In this document: positions 51,266-60,495 of the stretch, piece by piece | Layout: each line of letters begins with the position of its first letter | How positions within the stretch are numbered: position 1 is the first letter of the stretch | From: Tepidanaerobacter acetatoxydans_A | GTDB lineage: Bacteria; Bacillota; Thermosediminibacteria; Thermosediminibacterales; Tepidanaerobacteraceae | Assembly: GCA_022840405.1 (NCBI GenBank) | Contig: JALHJR010000003.1 | Coordinates: 1-64,000, forward strand | DNA: 64,000 nt | Direction of reading: 5' to 3' | Notes under the pieces: model-generated | What the model was told of the DNA's origin: nothing | What the model saw: the letters and a program-made list of their open reading frames with translations, nothing else | Databases searched by the model: none | Translations under genes and position numbers: made by a program

Positions 51266-52891
51266 TTAAGATAATTTTTTATAGTTTTTATCGATATTTA
51301 AAACATATGTAGCTATGTTAAATGAGTGATCTCCCACACGTTCAAAATTGCTTAACATATCAAGAAAAATAACACCTGAACTTGGATTGCATGTTCCCTC
51401 GTTAAGCCTTTTTATGTGATTGCTGCGCAGTATTTTTTCCATGCTGTCGATTTCTTCTTCGTTTACAAGGATTTTTTTGGCAGACCCTTCATCCCAATGC
51501 AAAAACGAATAAATAGCTAAATCAAATGTTTCTTGGACCTTTACGGCTATTTCAAGTAACTCATTAATAGCATCTTGACTGAATGGCAACCTGTGTTCCT
51601 TTCGGAACTCCGATAATTCTAAGATGTTCATAGCATGATCTCCTACACGTTCCATATCATTTACCGCGCTTATTAAATATGTTATAGAGTTATATTCATC
51701 AACCGGTAAAGAGGTTCGTGAAAGCAAAGCCAAGTAACGGGTAGTTGCACGAGCAAGCTCATTAACAACTGTTTCTTTTTCCTTGGCAAGTTTGTCTTTT
51801 TTCTCATCATATTTGAGAAATGTATCTATTGAATCTTTAAGAGTTTCTAAAGCTAAACTGCCCATTCTGGCAATTTCCTTTTTTACTTGGACTAAAGCAA
51901 GAGAAGGTGTTTCAAGCAACCTGTCGTCAATGTATTTCAAACCTCGCTCAATGACTTCAGGTTCTCCCGGAATAATATAGGTGACTAGCTTTACAAGCAA
52001 AAATGCAAAAGGAAATTGAATGACAGTATTTACTACATTGAAAAAAGTATGAGCATTGGCAATTTGCCTAACGGGGTCAGAAGAAGTTAAGACAACAGCC
52101 ATCTGAACTAACGGAAGTATTAGCAAAAAAATTATCGTTCCGATAATATTGAATAAAAGATGGAATAAGGCGGCTCGCCTAGCATTTATATTGGTTCCGA
52201 TGCTTGACAGCATTGCGGTGACACATGAACCGATATTATCTCCAAATAAAATTGGCAGTGCTATTGATAAATTTACCAGACCTTGACTAGCCAGTGCTTG
52301 GAGTATGCCAATGGTTGCGCTGCTGCTTTGGATAAGACCGGTGAGCATAAAACCTGCTAATACACCCAGAATCGGTGTTTTACTAAAATTTGTCATAAAA
52401 CCAATGAACTGTGGTAGTTCAGCAAGAGGTTTGAAGGCTGTTTCCATGGTTTGCATGCCGAAAAATAAAAGACCAAATCCTAATATAACTTGTCCTATAA
52501 ATTTGCGAGTCTTATTTTTACTGAATAAAAATACCCCGGTTCCGATACCGATTGCCGGCAAAGCGATATTAGAAAGTTTAAAGGCGATGAGTTGAGCTGT
52601 CATAGTAGTTCCGATATTTGCACCCATGATAACACCGACTGCTTGGGAAAGATCCATAATTCCCGCATTGAGCAGTCCTACTACTATGACAGTAGTAGCA
52701 CCACTGCTTTGAATTAGAGCGGTAACCAGGGCACCTACAAAAACGCCCATTAGACGATTTGTCGTTAAAATTTCCACCAGGTTTTTAAGTTTGTCGCCGG
52801 CAGCCCTTTCTAAACCCTCACCCATCAATCTCATGCCATATACAAAAAGTCCTAAACCGCCAAACATTGTAAAAAATGAATTCCAAGACAA
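51266..52891 (-). CDS. Na/Pi cotransporter family protein, downstream copy
   Basis: This 541-residue protein has an N-terminal membrane domain with two inverted PF02690 repeats (QSSGATT near residue 62 and QSSSATIG near 190) and a C-terminal PhoU-like helical domain (about 330-540: RYLALLSRTSLPVDE, NDMERVGDHAMNI, SNFERVGDHSFNI). It probably imports or exports phosphate with Na+. The first repeat has Gly where the family and its neighbour have Ser (QSSGATT). ATG 52891 has GGGAGGTTATC upstream. It is about 70-75 % identical, by eye, to the upstream copy. Confidence 0.92.
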   Translation of the reverse strand: MSWNSFFTMFGGLGLFVYGMRLMGEGLERAAGDKLKNLVEILTTNRLMGVFVGALVTALIQSSGATTVIVVGLLNAGIMDLSQAVGVIMGANIGTTMTAQLIAFKLSNIALPAIGIGTGVFLFSKNKTRKFIGQVILGFGLLFFGMQTMETAFKPLAELPQFIGFMTNFSKTPILGVLAGFMLTGLIQSSSATIGILQALASQGLVNLSIALPILFGDNIGSCVTAMLSSIGTNINARRAALFHLLFNIIGTIIFLLILPLVQMAVVLTSSDPVRQIANAHTFFNVVNTVIQFPFAFLLVKLVTYIIPGEPEVIERGLKYIDDRLLETPSLALVQVKKEIARMGSLALETLKDSIDTFLKYDEKKDKLAKEKETVVNELARATTRYLALLSRTSLPVDEYNSITYLISAVNDMERVGDHAMNILELSEFRKEHRLPFSQDAINELLEIAVKVQETFDLAIYSFLHWDEGSAKKILVNEEEIDSMEKILRSNHIKRLNEGTCNPSSGVIFLDMLSNFERVGDHSFNIATYVLNIDKNYKKLS

Positions 52892-52998
52892 TAGATAACC
52901 TCCCTTCTAAAAAGATAAATCGGTCTAATTGTATCAAAACTCTTACACCTGTTATTTACACTCAAAAAGGGCTGCTAATACGATTTTATTTATTGTTT

Positions 52999-54621
52999 TT
53001 ATAGTTTTTTGTAGTTCTTATCTATTTTTAAAACGTATGATGCGATATTAAAGGAGTGATCCCCTACACGCTCAAGGTTTGTTAAAAGATCAAGGAATAT
53101 AACGCCTGAACTAGGATCGCATAATCCGCTACTAAGTCGTTTTATATGGTTAAGACGCAATTTGTTTTCCATATTATCAATTTCTTCTTCGTTTTTCACA
53201 ATTTTTTGAGCCGAGGGCTTATCCCAATGCAAAAATGTATAAACTGCCAGATCGAAGGTTTCCGTGACCTTGGAAGACATTTCAACTAATTCCTGAATGG
53301 CTTCATTGCTAAAAGGCAATCTATGTTCATTGCGAAATTCAGCAAGTTCTAGTATATTCATGGCATGGTCTCCAACACGCTCCATGTCATTTACTGTGCT
53401 TACTAAGTCGGTTATAGAAACATGTTCGTCATCAGGTAATGATGTGCGTGAAAGTAAGGCGAGATAACGCGTGATTTCTCCGGCTAAATCATTGATAACA
53501 GTTTCTTTTTCTTTTGCAATTTTATTTTTTTGTTCGTCGTAATAAAGAAATGTATTTATAGAATCTCTTAAAGTTTCTAAGGCTAGATTACCCATTCTTG
53601 CAATTTCTTTCTTAACTTGAGCTAAAGCGATAGAAGGTGTTTCAAGCAGTCTGTCATCAATGTATTTCAAACCGCGTTCTATTATTTCCGGTTCCCCCGG
53701 AACAAGATGAATGACAAGCTTCATAATCAAAAATGCAAAAGGAAATTGAATAATTGTGTTTGCCAAATTAAAAATAGTATGGGCATTTGCAATTTGCCTT
53801 ACCGGATCAGGGGAAGTTAAAGCTACAGCCGTTTGAACCAGCGGCAAAAGCAGCATGAAGATTATGGTTCCGACCATATTAAATATAAGATGAAATAGGG
53901 CAGTCCGCCGAGCCGTAATATTGGTGCCGATACTGGAAAGTAAGGTTGTAACACATGTCCCAATATTATCTCCAAATAAAATAGGCAATGCTGAAGATAT
54001 ATTAACAATACCTTGACCGGCTAATGCTTGCAGAATACCTATAGTAGCACTACTGCTTTGGACTATGCCTGTGGTTAAAAACCCTGCTAAAACTCCTAGA
54101 AACGGATTTTTACTAAAGCTTGCTATGAATTTAGTAAACTCCGGCATTTGAGCAAGAGGTTTTAAGGCTATTTCCATGGTTTGCATGCCGAAAAATAAAA
54201 GACCAAATCCTAATATAACTTGTCCAAGAGATTTTTGAGTCTTATTCCCGCAGAAAAGGAATATTCCAGTTCCAATGCCTATGGCAGGTAGAGCAAGATT
54301 AGTCAGTTTAAATGCGATGAGTTGAGCTGTTATTGTAGTACCTATATTAGCACCCATTATAATGCCTATGGCTTGAGAAAAATCCATAATCCCTGCATTT
54401 ACCAAACCAACTACCATAACAGTAGTGGCACTGCTGCTTTGAATGATTGCAGTAACCAGAGTACCCACCAAAACTCCTAATAAGCGGTTTCGAGTAAGAA
54501 GCTCCAGTAAACCTTTCAATCGTTCGCCTGCAGCCATTTCAAGCCCATCACCCATAAGTCGCATGCCATATATGAAAAGGCCCAAACCCCCTAATAATGT
54601 AAAGAATGAATTTAGTGACAA
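52999..54621 (-). CDS. Na/Pi cotransporter family protein, upstream copy
   Basis: This 540-residue tandem paralogue of the next gene has the same architecture: PF02690 repeats with QSSSATT and QSSSATIG, and a C-terminal PhoU-like domain with ERVGDHAMNI and ERVGDHSFNI. ATG 54621 has AGGGGAGGATAC upstream. A 107-nt spacer without terminator separates the copies, so cotranscription is possible. A 55-bp stretch (54171-54225) is identical to the other copy, including silent sites. Confidence 0.92.
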   Translation of the reverse strand: MSLNSFFTLLGGLGLFIYGMRLMGDGLEMAAGERLKGLLELLTRNRLLGVLVGTLVTAIIQSSSATTVMVVGLVNAGIMDFSQAIGIIMGANIGTTITAQLIAFKLTNLALPAIGIGTGIFLFCGNKTQKSLGQVILGFGLLFFGMQTMEIALKPLAQMPEFTKFIASFSKNPFLGVLAGFLTTGIVQSSSATIGILQALAGQGIVNISSALPILFGDNIGTCVTTLLSSIGTNITARRTALFHLIFNMVGTIIFMLLLPLVQTAVALTSPDPVRQIANAHTIFNLANTIIQFPFAFLIMKLVIHLVPGEPEIIERGLKYIDDRLLETPSIALAQVKKEIARMGNLALETLRDSINTFLYYDEQKNKIAKEKETVINDLAGEITRYLALLSRTSLPDDEHVSITDLVSTVNDMERVGDHAMNILELAEFRNEHRLPFSNEAIQELVEMSSKVTETFDLAVYTFLHWDKPSAQKIVKNEEEIDNMENKLRLNHIKRLSSGLCDPSSGVIFLDLLTNLERVGDHSFNIASYVLKIDKNYKKL

Positions 54622-54662
54622 AGTATCCTCCCCTTGTAAAAACGATGCATCGATTTAATTAT

Positions 54663-54757
54663 ATCAAAATCTTAACAACTTAAATATGTATTATTGATGA
54701 AGATTTCGATGCGACTTTGTCTAATCAAAATCTTAATAATTTAAATATGTATTAATG
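54663..54757 (-). repeat. Direct repeats upstream of the Na/Pi genes
   Basis: ATCAAAATCTTAA (54663) and ATCAAAATCTTAA (54724) each start a block of about 33 nt that continues with TTAAATATGTATTA, with few differences, at a 61-nt period. On the minus strand each block contains a TTGAT element and the first continues into TATAAT (about 54666-54659). They may be duplicated promoter or PhoP-type sites. Confidence 0.5.
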
Positions 54758-54891
54758 CCTACTAATTCTACCATGATTCTAAGATAAAACGCAATTGATG
54801 CTAAAATATTTTTTATTAAGTTATAGTCTTTGGTATCGGTATTCCATTCCTGAAAACAAGTATGATTAATGTGACATTTTGAAATGGATTT

Positions 54892-55173
54892 TTAGAACTT
54901 CTGAGTAATGAGTAGTATACCTATAATTATAAAAGCCATACCTGCCCCTAAATGGATATAATGCATAGGCAGTGATTTTGATATGACTGAGCCTAAATAC
55001 ACGCCTATAATAGTGTTTAAGATAAGAGCCAAAGCTGCTCCGAGAAAGACACTTAGATATGATTCGTTGTGAGCGGCTAAAAGCATTGTGGACAGCTGAG
55101 TCTTATCACCCAGTTCTGCTAAAAAAACCAAGGCAAAAGTTGTCACAAAGGTTTTCCATATAAGCAAAATCAC
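54892..55173 (-). CDS. Half-size UPF0016 (TMEM165/GDT1) membrane protein
   Basis: This 93-residue protein carries one UPF0016 unit: three helices with the signature LAELGDKTQLS near residue 20 and FLGAALALILNTIIGVYLG. Full family members (Mn/Ca exporters, e.g. MneA) have two such units in about 190-230 residues, so this should act as a dimer or with a partner. It overlaps by 4 nt with the upstream unknown membrane protein gene. Confidence 0.85.
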   Translation of the reverse strand: MILLIWKTFVTTFALVFLAELGDKTQLSTMLLAAHNESYLSVFLGAALALILNTIIGVYLGSVISKSLPMHYIHLGAGMAFIIIGILLITQKF

Positions 55174-55469
55174 AGCCCCCTTCGAGAAAGTTTTTTCTCC
55201 TTTGCTTGAAACAGCCCAATAATTTTAACACTGTTAGTAAAAAAGTCCAATAGGCTTGCTGTAAAAAAACCAATACCAGCCCCCAATAGAATACTGAAAA
55301 CGAAAGCATCGCCGCGATTTAAAGCCAGCTCAAGGTTAAGCCCCAGCGCTGCCGGTATTCCAACATAACCTCTGATTGTACTGAGGTATTCGGTATAAAA
55401 AGGTATCCATGAAATAAAGCTCCAGATTATTCCCAGAACAACTCCCTTTCGCTGCCTCATGGTAATCAT
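55170..55469 (-). CDS. Small membrane protein of unknown function, partner of UPF0016
   Basis: This 99-residue protein has an N-terminal hydrophobic segment (GVVLGIIWSFISWIPFYTEYL), a second one near residues 50-72 (FSILLGAGIGFFTASLLDFF) and a basic C-terminus (QAKEKKLSRRG). It lacks the ELGDKT motif. I do not recognise a family. GGGAGGTGG precedes ATG 55469. The 4-nt overlap with the UPF0016 gene points to a joint function, perhaps as transporter subunit. Confidence 0.65.
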   Translation of the reverse strand: MITMRQRKGVVLGIIWSFISWIPFYTEYLSTIRGYVGIPAALGLNLELALNRGDAFVFSILLGAGIGFFTASLLDFFTNSVKIIGLFQAKEKKLSRRGL

Positions 55470-55608
55470 TGAAATCCACCTCCCGATTTATTAGTAAATA
55501 GTATTCGAAACTTTTAACTTATATTCAATGCAATGATATTTTTGCTTAATATTCATATCAAGCTTTTATTATGAATAAAATAAAGAAGCTTGAAGTATTA
55601 AGAGGGAG

Positions 55609-56394
55609 GTGGGAAAAATCAAACGGTTATCTTTTAGTAGGATTAGTATAACTAAGCTTATATGTTTTTTAACATTGGCAGCTGTAATATTCGCTAATTA
55701 TTATACATTTTTCCCCAAGGCTATTGCTGTTTTTGCCAGAGCTGATCGGCTTGTGCCCATATACCGGGTAGAAACACAGGAAAAAAAGGTAGCTATATCT
55801 TTTGATGCGGCTTGGGGTTCGGATATTACGCCGAAATTATTGGAGATTTTAAAGAAATATAACATAAAAACCACTTTTTTTCTCGTTAAATTTTGGATGG
55901 ACAAATATCCGGATATGACCCGGTGCATAGCAGCAGAGGGTCATGAGATAGGAAATCACTCAGCAACCCATCCTAATATGGGGAGCCTTTCGAAAGATGA
56001 AATTGTGAAAGAAATAACTGAAACACATAACAAAATTAAAGAACTTACAGGTCAAAATGCCACTTTATTTCGACCACCTTTTGGAGATTATAGCAACATA
56101 CTTATAGCTACTTGTAACGAGTTAGGATATTACGCTGTGCAATGGGATGTAGATTCTCTGGACTGGAAGGATTTGAGTGCTAATGCAATTTATGAAAGAG
56201 TAATAAATCAAGTAAAACCAGGTTCCATAGTGCTTTTTCATAATAACGGAAAACATACGAAAGATGCCTTGGAGTCAATTATAAAGGAGCTGAACAATCA
56301 AGGATATAAAATTGTACCTATATCAGAGCTTTTGATAAAAGGAGATTACTACATAGATAAGTCCAGTGGAGAGATGAAAAAGGGGCATATGTAA
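55609..56394 (+). CDS. Polysaccharide deacetylase, PdaB-like
   Basis: This carbohydrate esterase 4 protein has an N-terminal membrane anchor (about residues 12-32) and a deacetylase domain. Motifs: AISFDAAWGSD (catalytic Asp; the second Asp position is Ala-Ala-Trp, as in PdaB-type proteins), HEIGNHSATHPNM, RPPFGDY, and WDVDSLDW, and VLFHN near the end. It likely acts on peptidoglycan in sporulation. The start is unclear: GTG 55609 overlaps the only ribosome site (GGGAGGTGG). Confidence 0.85.
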   Translation: MGKIKRLSFSRISITKLICFLTLAAVIFANYYTFFPKAIAVFARADRLVPIYRVETQEKKVAISFDAAWGSDITPKLLEILKKYNIKTTFFLVKFWMDKYPDMTRCIAAEGHEIGNHSATHPNMGSLSKDEIVKEITETHNKIKELTGQNATLFRPPFGDYSNILIATCNELGYYAVQWDVDSLDWKDLSANAIYERVINQVKPGSIVLFHNNGKHTKDALESIIKELNNQGYKIVPISELLIKGDYYIDKSSGEMKKGHM

Positions 56395-56462
56395 TTACCC
56401 TTATACATTGATGACTAAATCAACCTTTTTAAATTTTTGAAATAACTTTAAACATTCATATA

Positions 56463-56491
56463 TTGACTGGCGTACCGGTTAAACCTATAAT
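56463..56491 (+). promoter_or_regulatory. Promoter of the two-component operon
   Basis: TTGACT (56463-56468) and TATAAT (56486-56491) are 17 nt apart, a near-consensus sigma-A promoter. The spacer contains ACCGGT. Confidence 0.8.
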
Positions 56492-56603
56492 ATTGTTAGG
56501 GAATAGAATATAAAGATATGGCTTTAAAAAGACCTGCTAGACTCGAAATAAGAATTTGAGCAGTAGATTTAAAGGCCTTGTTCTAACTAGGGAGGGGCTA
56601 GAT

Positions 56604-57296
56604 GTGCAAGGAAACGCAAGAATACTTGTAGTTGATGATGAAAAACGTATTGTAGATTTAGTGAGATTGTACTTAGAAAGGGAAGGATTTATTGTCGATG
56701 AGGCTTTTGAAGGCCAACAGGCTCTAGACATGATATCAAGTGTATCCTATGATTTGATTATTTTAGATCTGATGCTTCCGGTTATTGACGGTTGGACGGT
56801 TTGTAAGCAAATCAGGGAAAAATATGATACGCCTGTGATAATGCTGACAGCTCGAGGCGAAGAATTTGACAAGGTTTTGGGGTTTGAATTAGGAGCAGAT
56901 GATTATGTAGTAAAACCTTTCAGCCCCAGAGAACTTACAGCTAGAGTTAAAGCATTATTGAGGCGTATGGCATCTAAGCAAGATTATGAAGCTGAAGCCT
57001 TGATTTTCCCGGAATTGGTAATTGATCCTGCAGCTAGAGTTGTTAAAGTTGATGGCAAAGAAGTTGCACTTACACCTAAGGAATTTGACCTATTATATTT
57101 TTTAGCTAAAAATAAAGGGAAAGCATTTAATAGAGAAAAGCTATTAAAAGAAGTGTGGGGTTATGATTTTTACGGTAGTTTGCGAACTGTGGACACGCAC
57201 ATAAAACAGCTTAGAGAAAAACTTGGCCGCAGCAAAGCTGCCACATATATAAATACTGTTTGGGGTATTGGCTATAAATTTGAGGTGGAAAAGTGA
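56604..57296 (+). CDS. Response regulator, OmpR/PhoP/WalR family
   Basis: The receiver domain (about residues 5-118) has the acidic pair VVDDE, phosphoacceptor Asp in YDLIILDLMLPVIDG and Lys in YVVKPF. A winged-helix DNA-binding domain follows (about 135-228: LTPKEFDLLYFLAKN, GSLRTVDTHIKQLREKLG). GTG 56604 is chosen with AGGGAGGGG upstream; the open frame before it has no better start. It overlaps the kinase gene by 4 nt. The target is unknown; the nearby Na/Pi genes make phosphate control possible. Confidence 0.93.
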   Translation: MQGNARILVVDDEKRIVDLVRLYLEREGFIVDEAFEGQQALDMISSVSYDLIILDLMLPVIDGWTVCKQIREKYDTPVIMLTARGEEFDKVLGFELGADDYVVKPFSPRELTARVKALLRRMASKQDYEAEALIFPELVIDPAARVVKVDGKEVALTPKEFDLLYFLAKNKGKAFNREKLLKEVWGYDFYGSLRTVDTHIKQLREKLGRSKAATYINTVWGIGYKFEVEK

Positions 57297-59011
57297 ATCC
57301 GAAGAAAAGTATCGTAACAAAGTTATGGCTTTATATGACGGTTTTAGCTATTGTTGCTCTTTTGTTCTCAGGTTTGGTGCTTTCCAGTGTGTTTGAGGAC
57401 TTTTATTTTAACCTGCGAAAAAATGAGATGATAAACGAAGGCCAGCAGCTTATATCCTTAATTTTAGGGGGAGCAAATCCGTCGGAACTGCTTGATGTAA
57501 GTAAGTTTATCAATGCTTATGCCGTGTTGATAGACCGGCAAGGTTTGATTCAAGCCAGTTCAAATGTGATAAAATTCAACGGCATTGCTATTGGGCCAAA
57601 AGAGTTGTCAGAGGTTTTAAAGGGTAATATTGTTGTGCATAAAGGTCATACGCCTCAGTTTAATGCTTCTATGCTTACTGTGGCTTTACCTATAAGAACT
57701 GAGGCAGGGGTAGCCGGTGGCCTTATTTTGTTTTCTCCTATGTCGTCAATTGAAGACACAGTATGGCAGATACGACGTTTGATTTTGTCTGCGGCGGTTA
57801 TAGCAGTATTGATTTCTACAGGCTTGAGCTTTGTATTATCAAAGACTGTATCTAAACCACTGGTTCAAATGAAGAAAGCGGCAGAGGAAATGGCAAAGGG
57901 TGAATTCAAAAGCAAAGTTGATGTGGATTCCGAGGACGAAATTGGGACTTTGGCCAAAACTATAAATTATTTATCAGATGTACTAAATGAAAATATTAAT
58001 GCACTAGACCAGGAAAAAAAGCAGCTTCAAAATGTACTTCTAAGCATGACTGACGGTGTTGTAACATTTGATACTGCAAATCAGATTATAATGGCTAATC
58101 CTCAAGCTCTTGAGATTATGCCAAATATTAAAGAATATGATAACAATTATCTTAATACCCTAGAGCCTTTATTAAAACACGTTAAAGACAGCGGAGAATA
58201 TATCAGTGAAGAATTGAGAATTAATGGAAGAATTATCAGCACAAGGTTGACGCCCCTTTTTAACGAAGACGGACAGCTGTGGGGAATCCTTGCAGTGCTA
58301 AAGGACGTTACTCGAGAAAGAAAACTGGAAGACTTAAGGAAAGAATTTTTAGGTGATGTTTCACACGAATTAAGAACACCTCTAACATATTTACAAGGCT
58401 ATACTGAGGCTCTGCTGGATGGTTTGGTTGAAAATCGTGAAGAACATGACAGATACCTTAACATTATTCTTGAAGAAACACTGCGACTTCGCAGGCTGGT
58501 GGACGAACTATTACAACTTTCGCATATTGAGGCAGGGCATTTAAATATAAAAAAAGATCGTATATCAATTAAAGACTTAATTGAAAGGGTTTCTAAAAAG
58601 GTTTTACCTATTTGTGATGATAAAAATATAGAGCTTAAAATAGAAATGGACGACATTCCATCAATTACAGCTGATGAAGACCGTATTGAGCAGGTAATGA
58701 TAAATCTTATAGATAATGCTGTAAGATATTCTCCTAATGATAGCAAAATAATAATAAAAGCACAGTCTTGCAAAGAAGGTGTCATTATTTCTGTAAAAGA
58801 CAGCGGAAGCGGTATACCGGAGGATGAACTTCCTTTTATTTGGGAAAGGTTTTACAAGGTAGACAAATCCAGAACACGGCAAAAAAGCGGTACAGGTTTG
58901 GGACTGGCTATTGTAAAAAAAATTGTTGAATTGCACGATGGTAGAGTTTGGGCAAAAAATTGTCCGGAAGGAGGGGCAGAATTTTCTTTTCTTATGCCGT
59001 GGGGTGCATGA
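57293..59011 (+). CDS. Sensor histidine kinase (PhoR/WalK-like)
   Basis: This 572-residue membrane kinase has helices at about 10-32 and 161-185 flanking an extracellular sensor of about 125 residues, then HAMP (VSKPLVQMKKAAEEMAKG), a PAS-like domain (about 240-345), HisKA with phosphoacceptor His in VSHELRTPLT near 360, and the ATPase boxes NLIDNAVRYSP, KDSGSGIPE and GTGLGLAIVKK. It overlaps its regulator gene by 4 nt. Confidence 0.93.
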   Translation: MNPKKSIVTKLWLYMTVLAIVALLFSGLVLSSVFEDFYFNLRKNEMINEGQQLISLILGGANPSELLDVSKFINAYAVLIDRQGLIQASSNVIKFNGIAIGPKELSEVLKGNIVVHKGHTPQFNASMLTVALPIRTEAGVAGGLILFSPMSSIEDTVWQIRRLILSAAVIAVLISTGLSFVLSKTVSKPLVQMKKAAEEMAKGEFKSKVDVDSEDEIGTLAKTINYLSDVLNENINALDQEKKQLQNVLLSMTDGVVTFDTANQIIMANPQALEIMPNIKEYDNNYLNTLEPLLKHVKDSGEYISEELRINGRIISTRLTPLFNEDGQLWGILAVLKDVTRERKLEDLRKEFLGDVSHELRTPLTYLQGYTEALLDGLVENREEHDRYLNIILEETLRLRRLVDELLQLSHIEAGHLNIKKDRISIKDLIERVSKKVLPICDDKNIELKIEMDDIPSITADEDRIEQVMINLIDNAVRYSPNDSKIIIKAQSCKEGVIISVKDSGSGIPEDELPFIWERFYKVDKSRTRQKSGTGLGLAIVKKIVELHDGRVWAKNCPEGGAEFSFLMPWGA

Positions 59012-59033
59012 GTTTGCTTATTAGTATATAAAT

Positions 59034-59054
59034 AAGGGTGTGTTCCCTTTTTTT
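59034..59054 (+). terminator. Weak terminator after the kinase gene
   Basis: AAGGG and CCCTT form a short stem around TGTGTT, followed by T7. The short stem makes it uncertain. Confidence 0.45.
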
Positions 59055-59098
59055 AATCAATTATTTATAGAAAACTAAATTTAAAAAGGGTGGTATAA

Positions 59099-60409
59099 AT
59101 GCCAAAACAAAAGCAACTTGTTAAAGATTTCTTAAAAAGGTATAATATGGATTATGAAAACATAGATATAGAGGAAAATTGCAAAATATTTATTGATGAG
59201 ATGAAAAATGGCCTTGAAGGTAAACCCAGCTCTCTTCAAATGATACCTACATACATAACTGTAGATAGAGAAATACCTCTTGAAGAACCTATTATAGTGT
59301 TGGATGCGGGCGGTACCAATTTTCGAGTGGCCACCTGCTATTTTGACAGAGAGAAAAAACCGATTATTGAAAATTATAAATCATATCGTATGCCGGGGAC
59401 CTACGGAGAAATATCAAAGGAAGAGTTTTTTGAAACAATGGCCAACTACATTAAGCCGGTTTTGCAATATAGCAGGAAAATAGGGTTTTGCTTTTCCTAT
59501 CCGACAGAAGTTCTTCCGAATAAAGACGGACGACTGCTTCAATTTAGCAAAGAGGTAAGGGTTAAAGATTTGATAGGCGAGGTTATTGGTGAAAATTTAT
59601 TAAAAACTTTAAACGACATGGGCTTAGACGGTAATAAGGATATAGTAATCTTGAATGATACTGTTGCAACACTCCTTGGAGGTAAGGCCAAATATCCGGA
59701 CAGGATGTTTTCCAGCTATGTAGGTTTCATCCTGGGAACCGGAACAAATACTTGTTATATTGAGCAAAACTGTAATATAAAGAAAGCTAAAGATCTTGCG
59801 GGAAAATCGGGTTTCACGATTATTAACGTAGAATCAGGAGGGTATTCTAAGGCACCAAGGGGTTTAATCGATGAGGAATATGACCTTCAAACAGTTAATC
59901 CCGGTGAATATAGTTTTGAAAAAATGCTTTCAGGTAAATATCAAGGCGGTTTAATAGCTACTGCCATAAAAAAGGCTGCAGCAGAAGGCTTGCTTTCTGA
60001 AGCATTTTCTAAGAAATTTGATAAAATAAGTGAACTTATTGCTAAGGATATAAATGATTTTCTCTATTACCCTTATTCGAAGAGTATTCTTTCAACTTGC
60101 TGTTCGGAGGAAGGCGATGATGCTATAATCCTATATCACATTATTGACTGCATAATAGAAAGAGCTGCAAAACTTGTAGCAATAAATCTTTCGGCTATAT
60201 TACTCAAAATTGGTGAAGGTATAAATCCTTGTAAACCTGTATGTATAACCGCCGAAGGTTCAACTTTTTATAAATCCAAACTGTTTAAAGATAAACTTGA
60301 TTATTATATAAAGGATTATCTTAATGATAAAAAGGATTTTTACTGTGAATTTGTTCAGGCAGAAAATGCAACATTAATAGGAGCAGCTATTGCGGGATTG
60401 CTAAACTAA
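59099..60409 (+). CDS. Hexokinase of the eukaryotic type
   Basis: This 436-residue protein resembles the hexokinase_1/2 family of eukaryotes, not bacterial ROK or Glk kinases. The phosphate-1 motif is VLDAGGTNFRV (residues 67-77), the sugar-binding region has GFCFSYPTEV and ILNDTVATLLGG with the catalytic Asp, and GFILGTGTNTCYIE matches the eukaryotic GTG-N-CY(M/I)E motif. The late ITAEGSTFYKS adenosine segment is also typical. It presumably phosphorylates glucose or a related hexose with ATP. AAAGGGTGG precedes the ATG. It is monocistronic, between two terminators. Confidence 0.85.
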   Translation: MPKQKQLVKDFLKRYNMDYENIDIEENCKIFIDEMKNGLEGKPSSLQMIPTYITVDREIPLEEPIIVLDAGGTNFRVATCYFDREKKPIIENYKSYRMPGTYGEISKEEFFETMANYIKPVLQYSRKIGFCFSYPTEVLPNKDGRLLQFSKEVRVKDLIGEVIGENLLKTLNDMGLDGNKDIVILNDTVATLLGGKAKYPDRMFSSYVGFILGTGTNTCYIEQNCNIKKAKDLAGKSGFTIINVESGGYSKAPRGLIDEEYDLQTVNPGEYSFEKMLSGKYQGGLIATAIKKAAAEGLLSEAFSKKFDKISELIAKDINDFLYYPYSKSILSTCCSEEGDDAIILYHIIDCIIERAAKLVAINLSAILLKIGEGINPCKPVCITAEGSTFYKSKLFKDKLDYYIKDYLNDKKDFYCEFVQAENATLIGAAIAGLLN

Positions 60410-60440
60410 AATATGGCTTTTTATGATTATATGGTGTAAT

Positions 60441-60491
60441 AAAAAACTCTACTCTGTAAAGTCAGAATTTCTTTACAGAGTAGAGTTTTTT
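60441..60491. terminator. Bidirectional terminator between hexokinase and ald
   Basis: AAAAAACTCTACTCTGTAAAG and its exact complement (60441-60461, 60471-60491) form a long perfect stem with A-run before and T-run after, serving both convergent genes. Confidence 0.9.
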
Positions 60492-60495
60492 AAAG

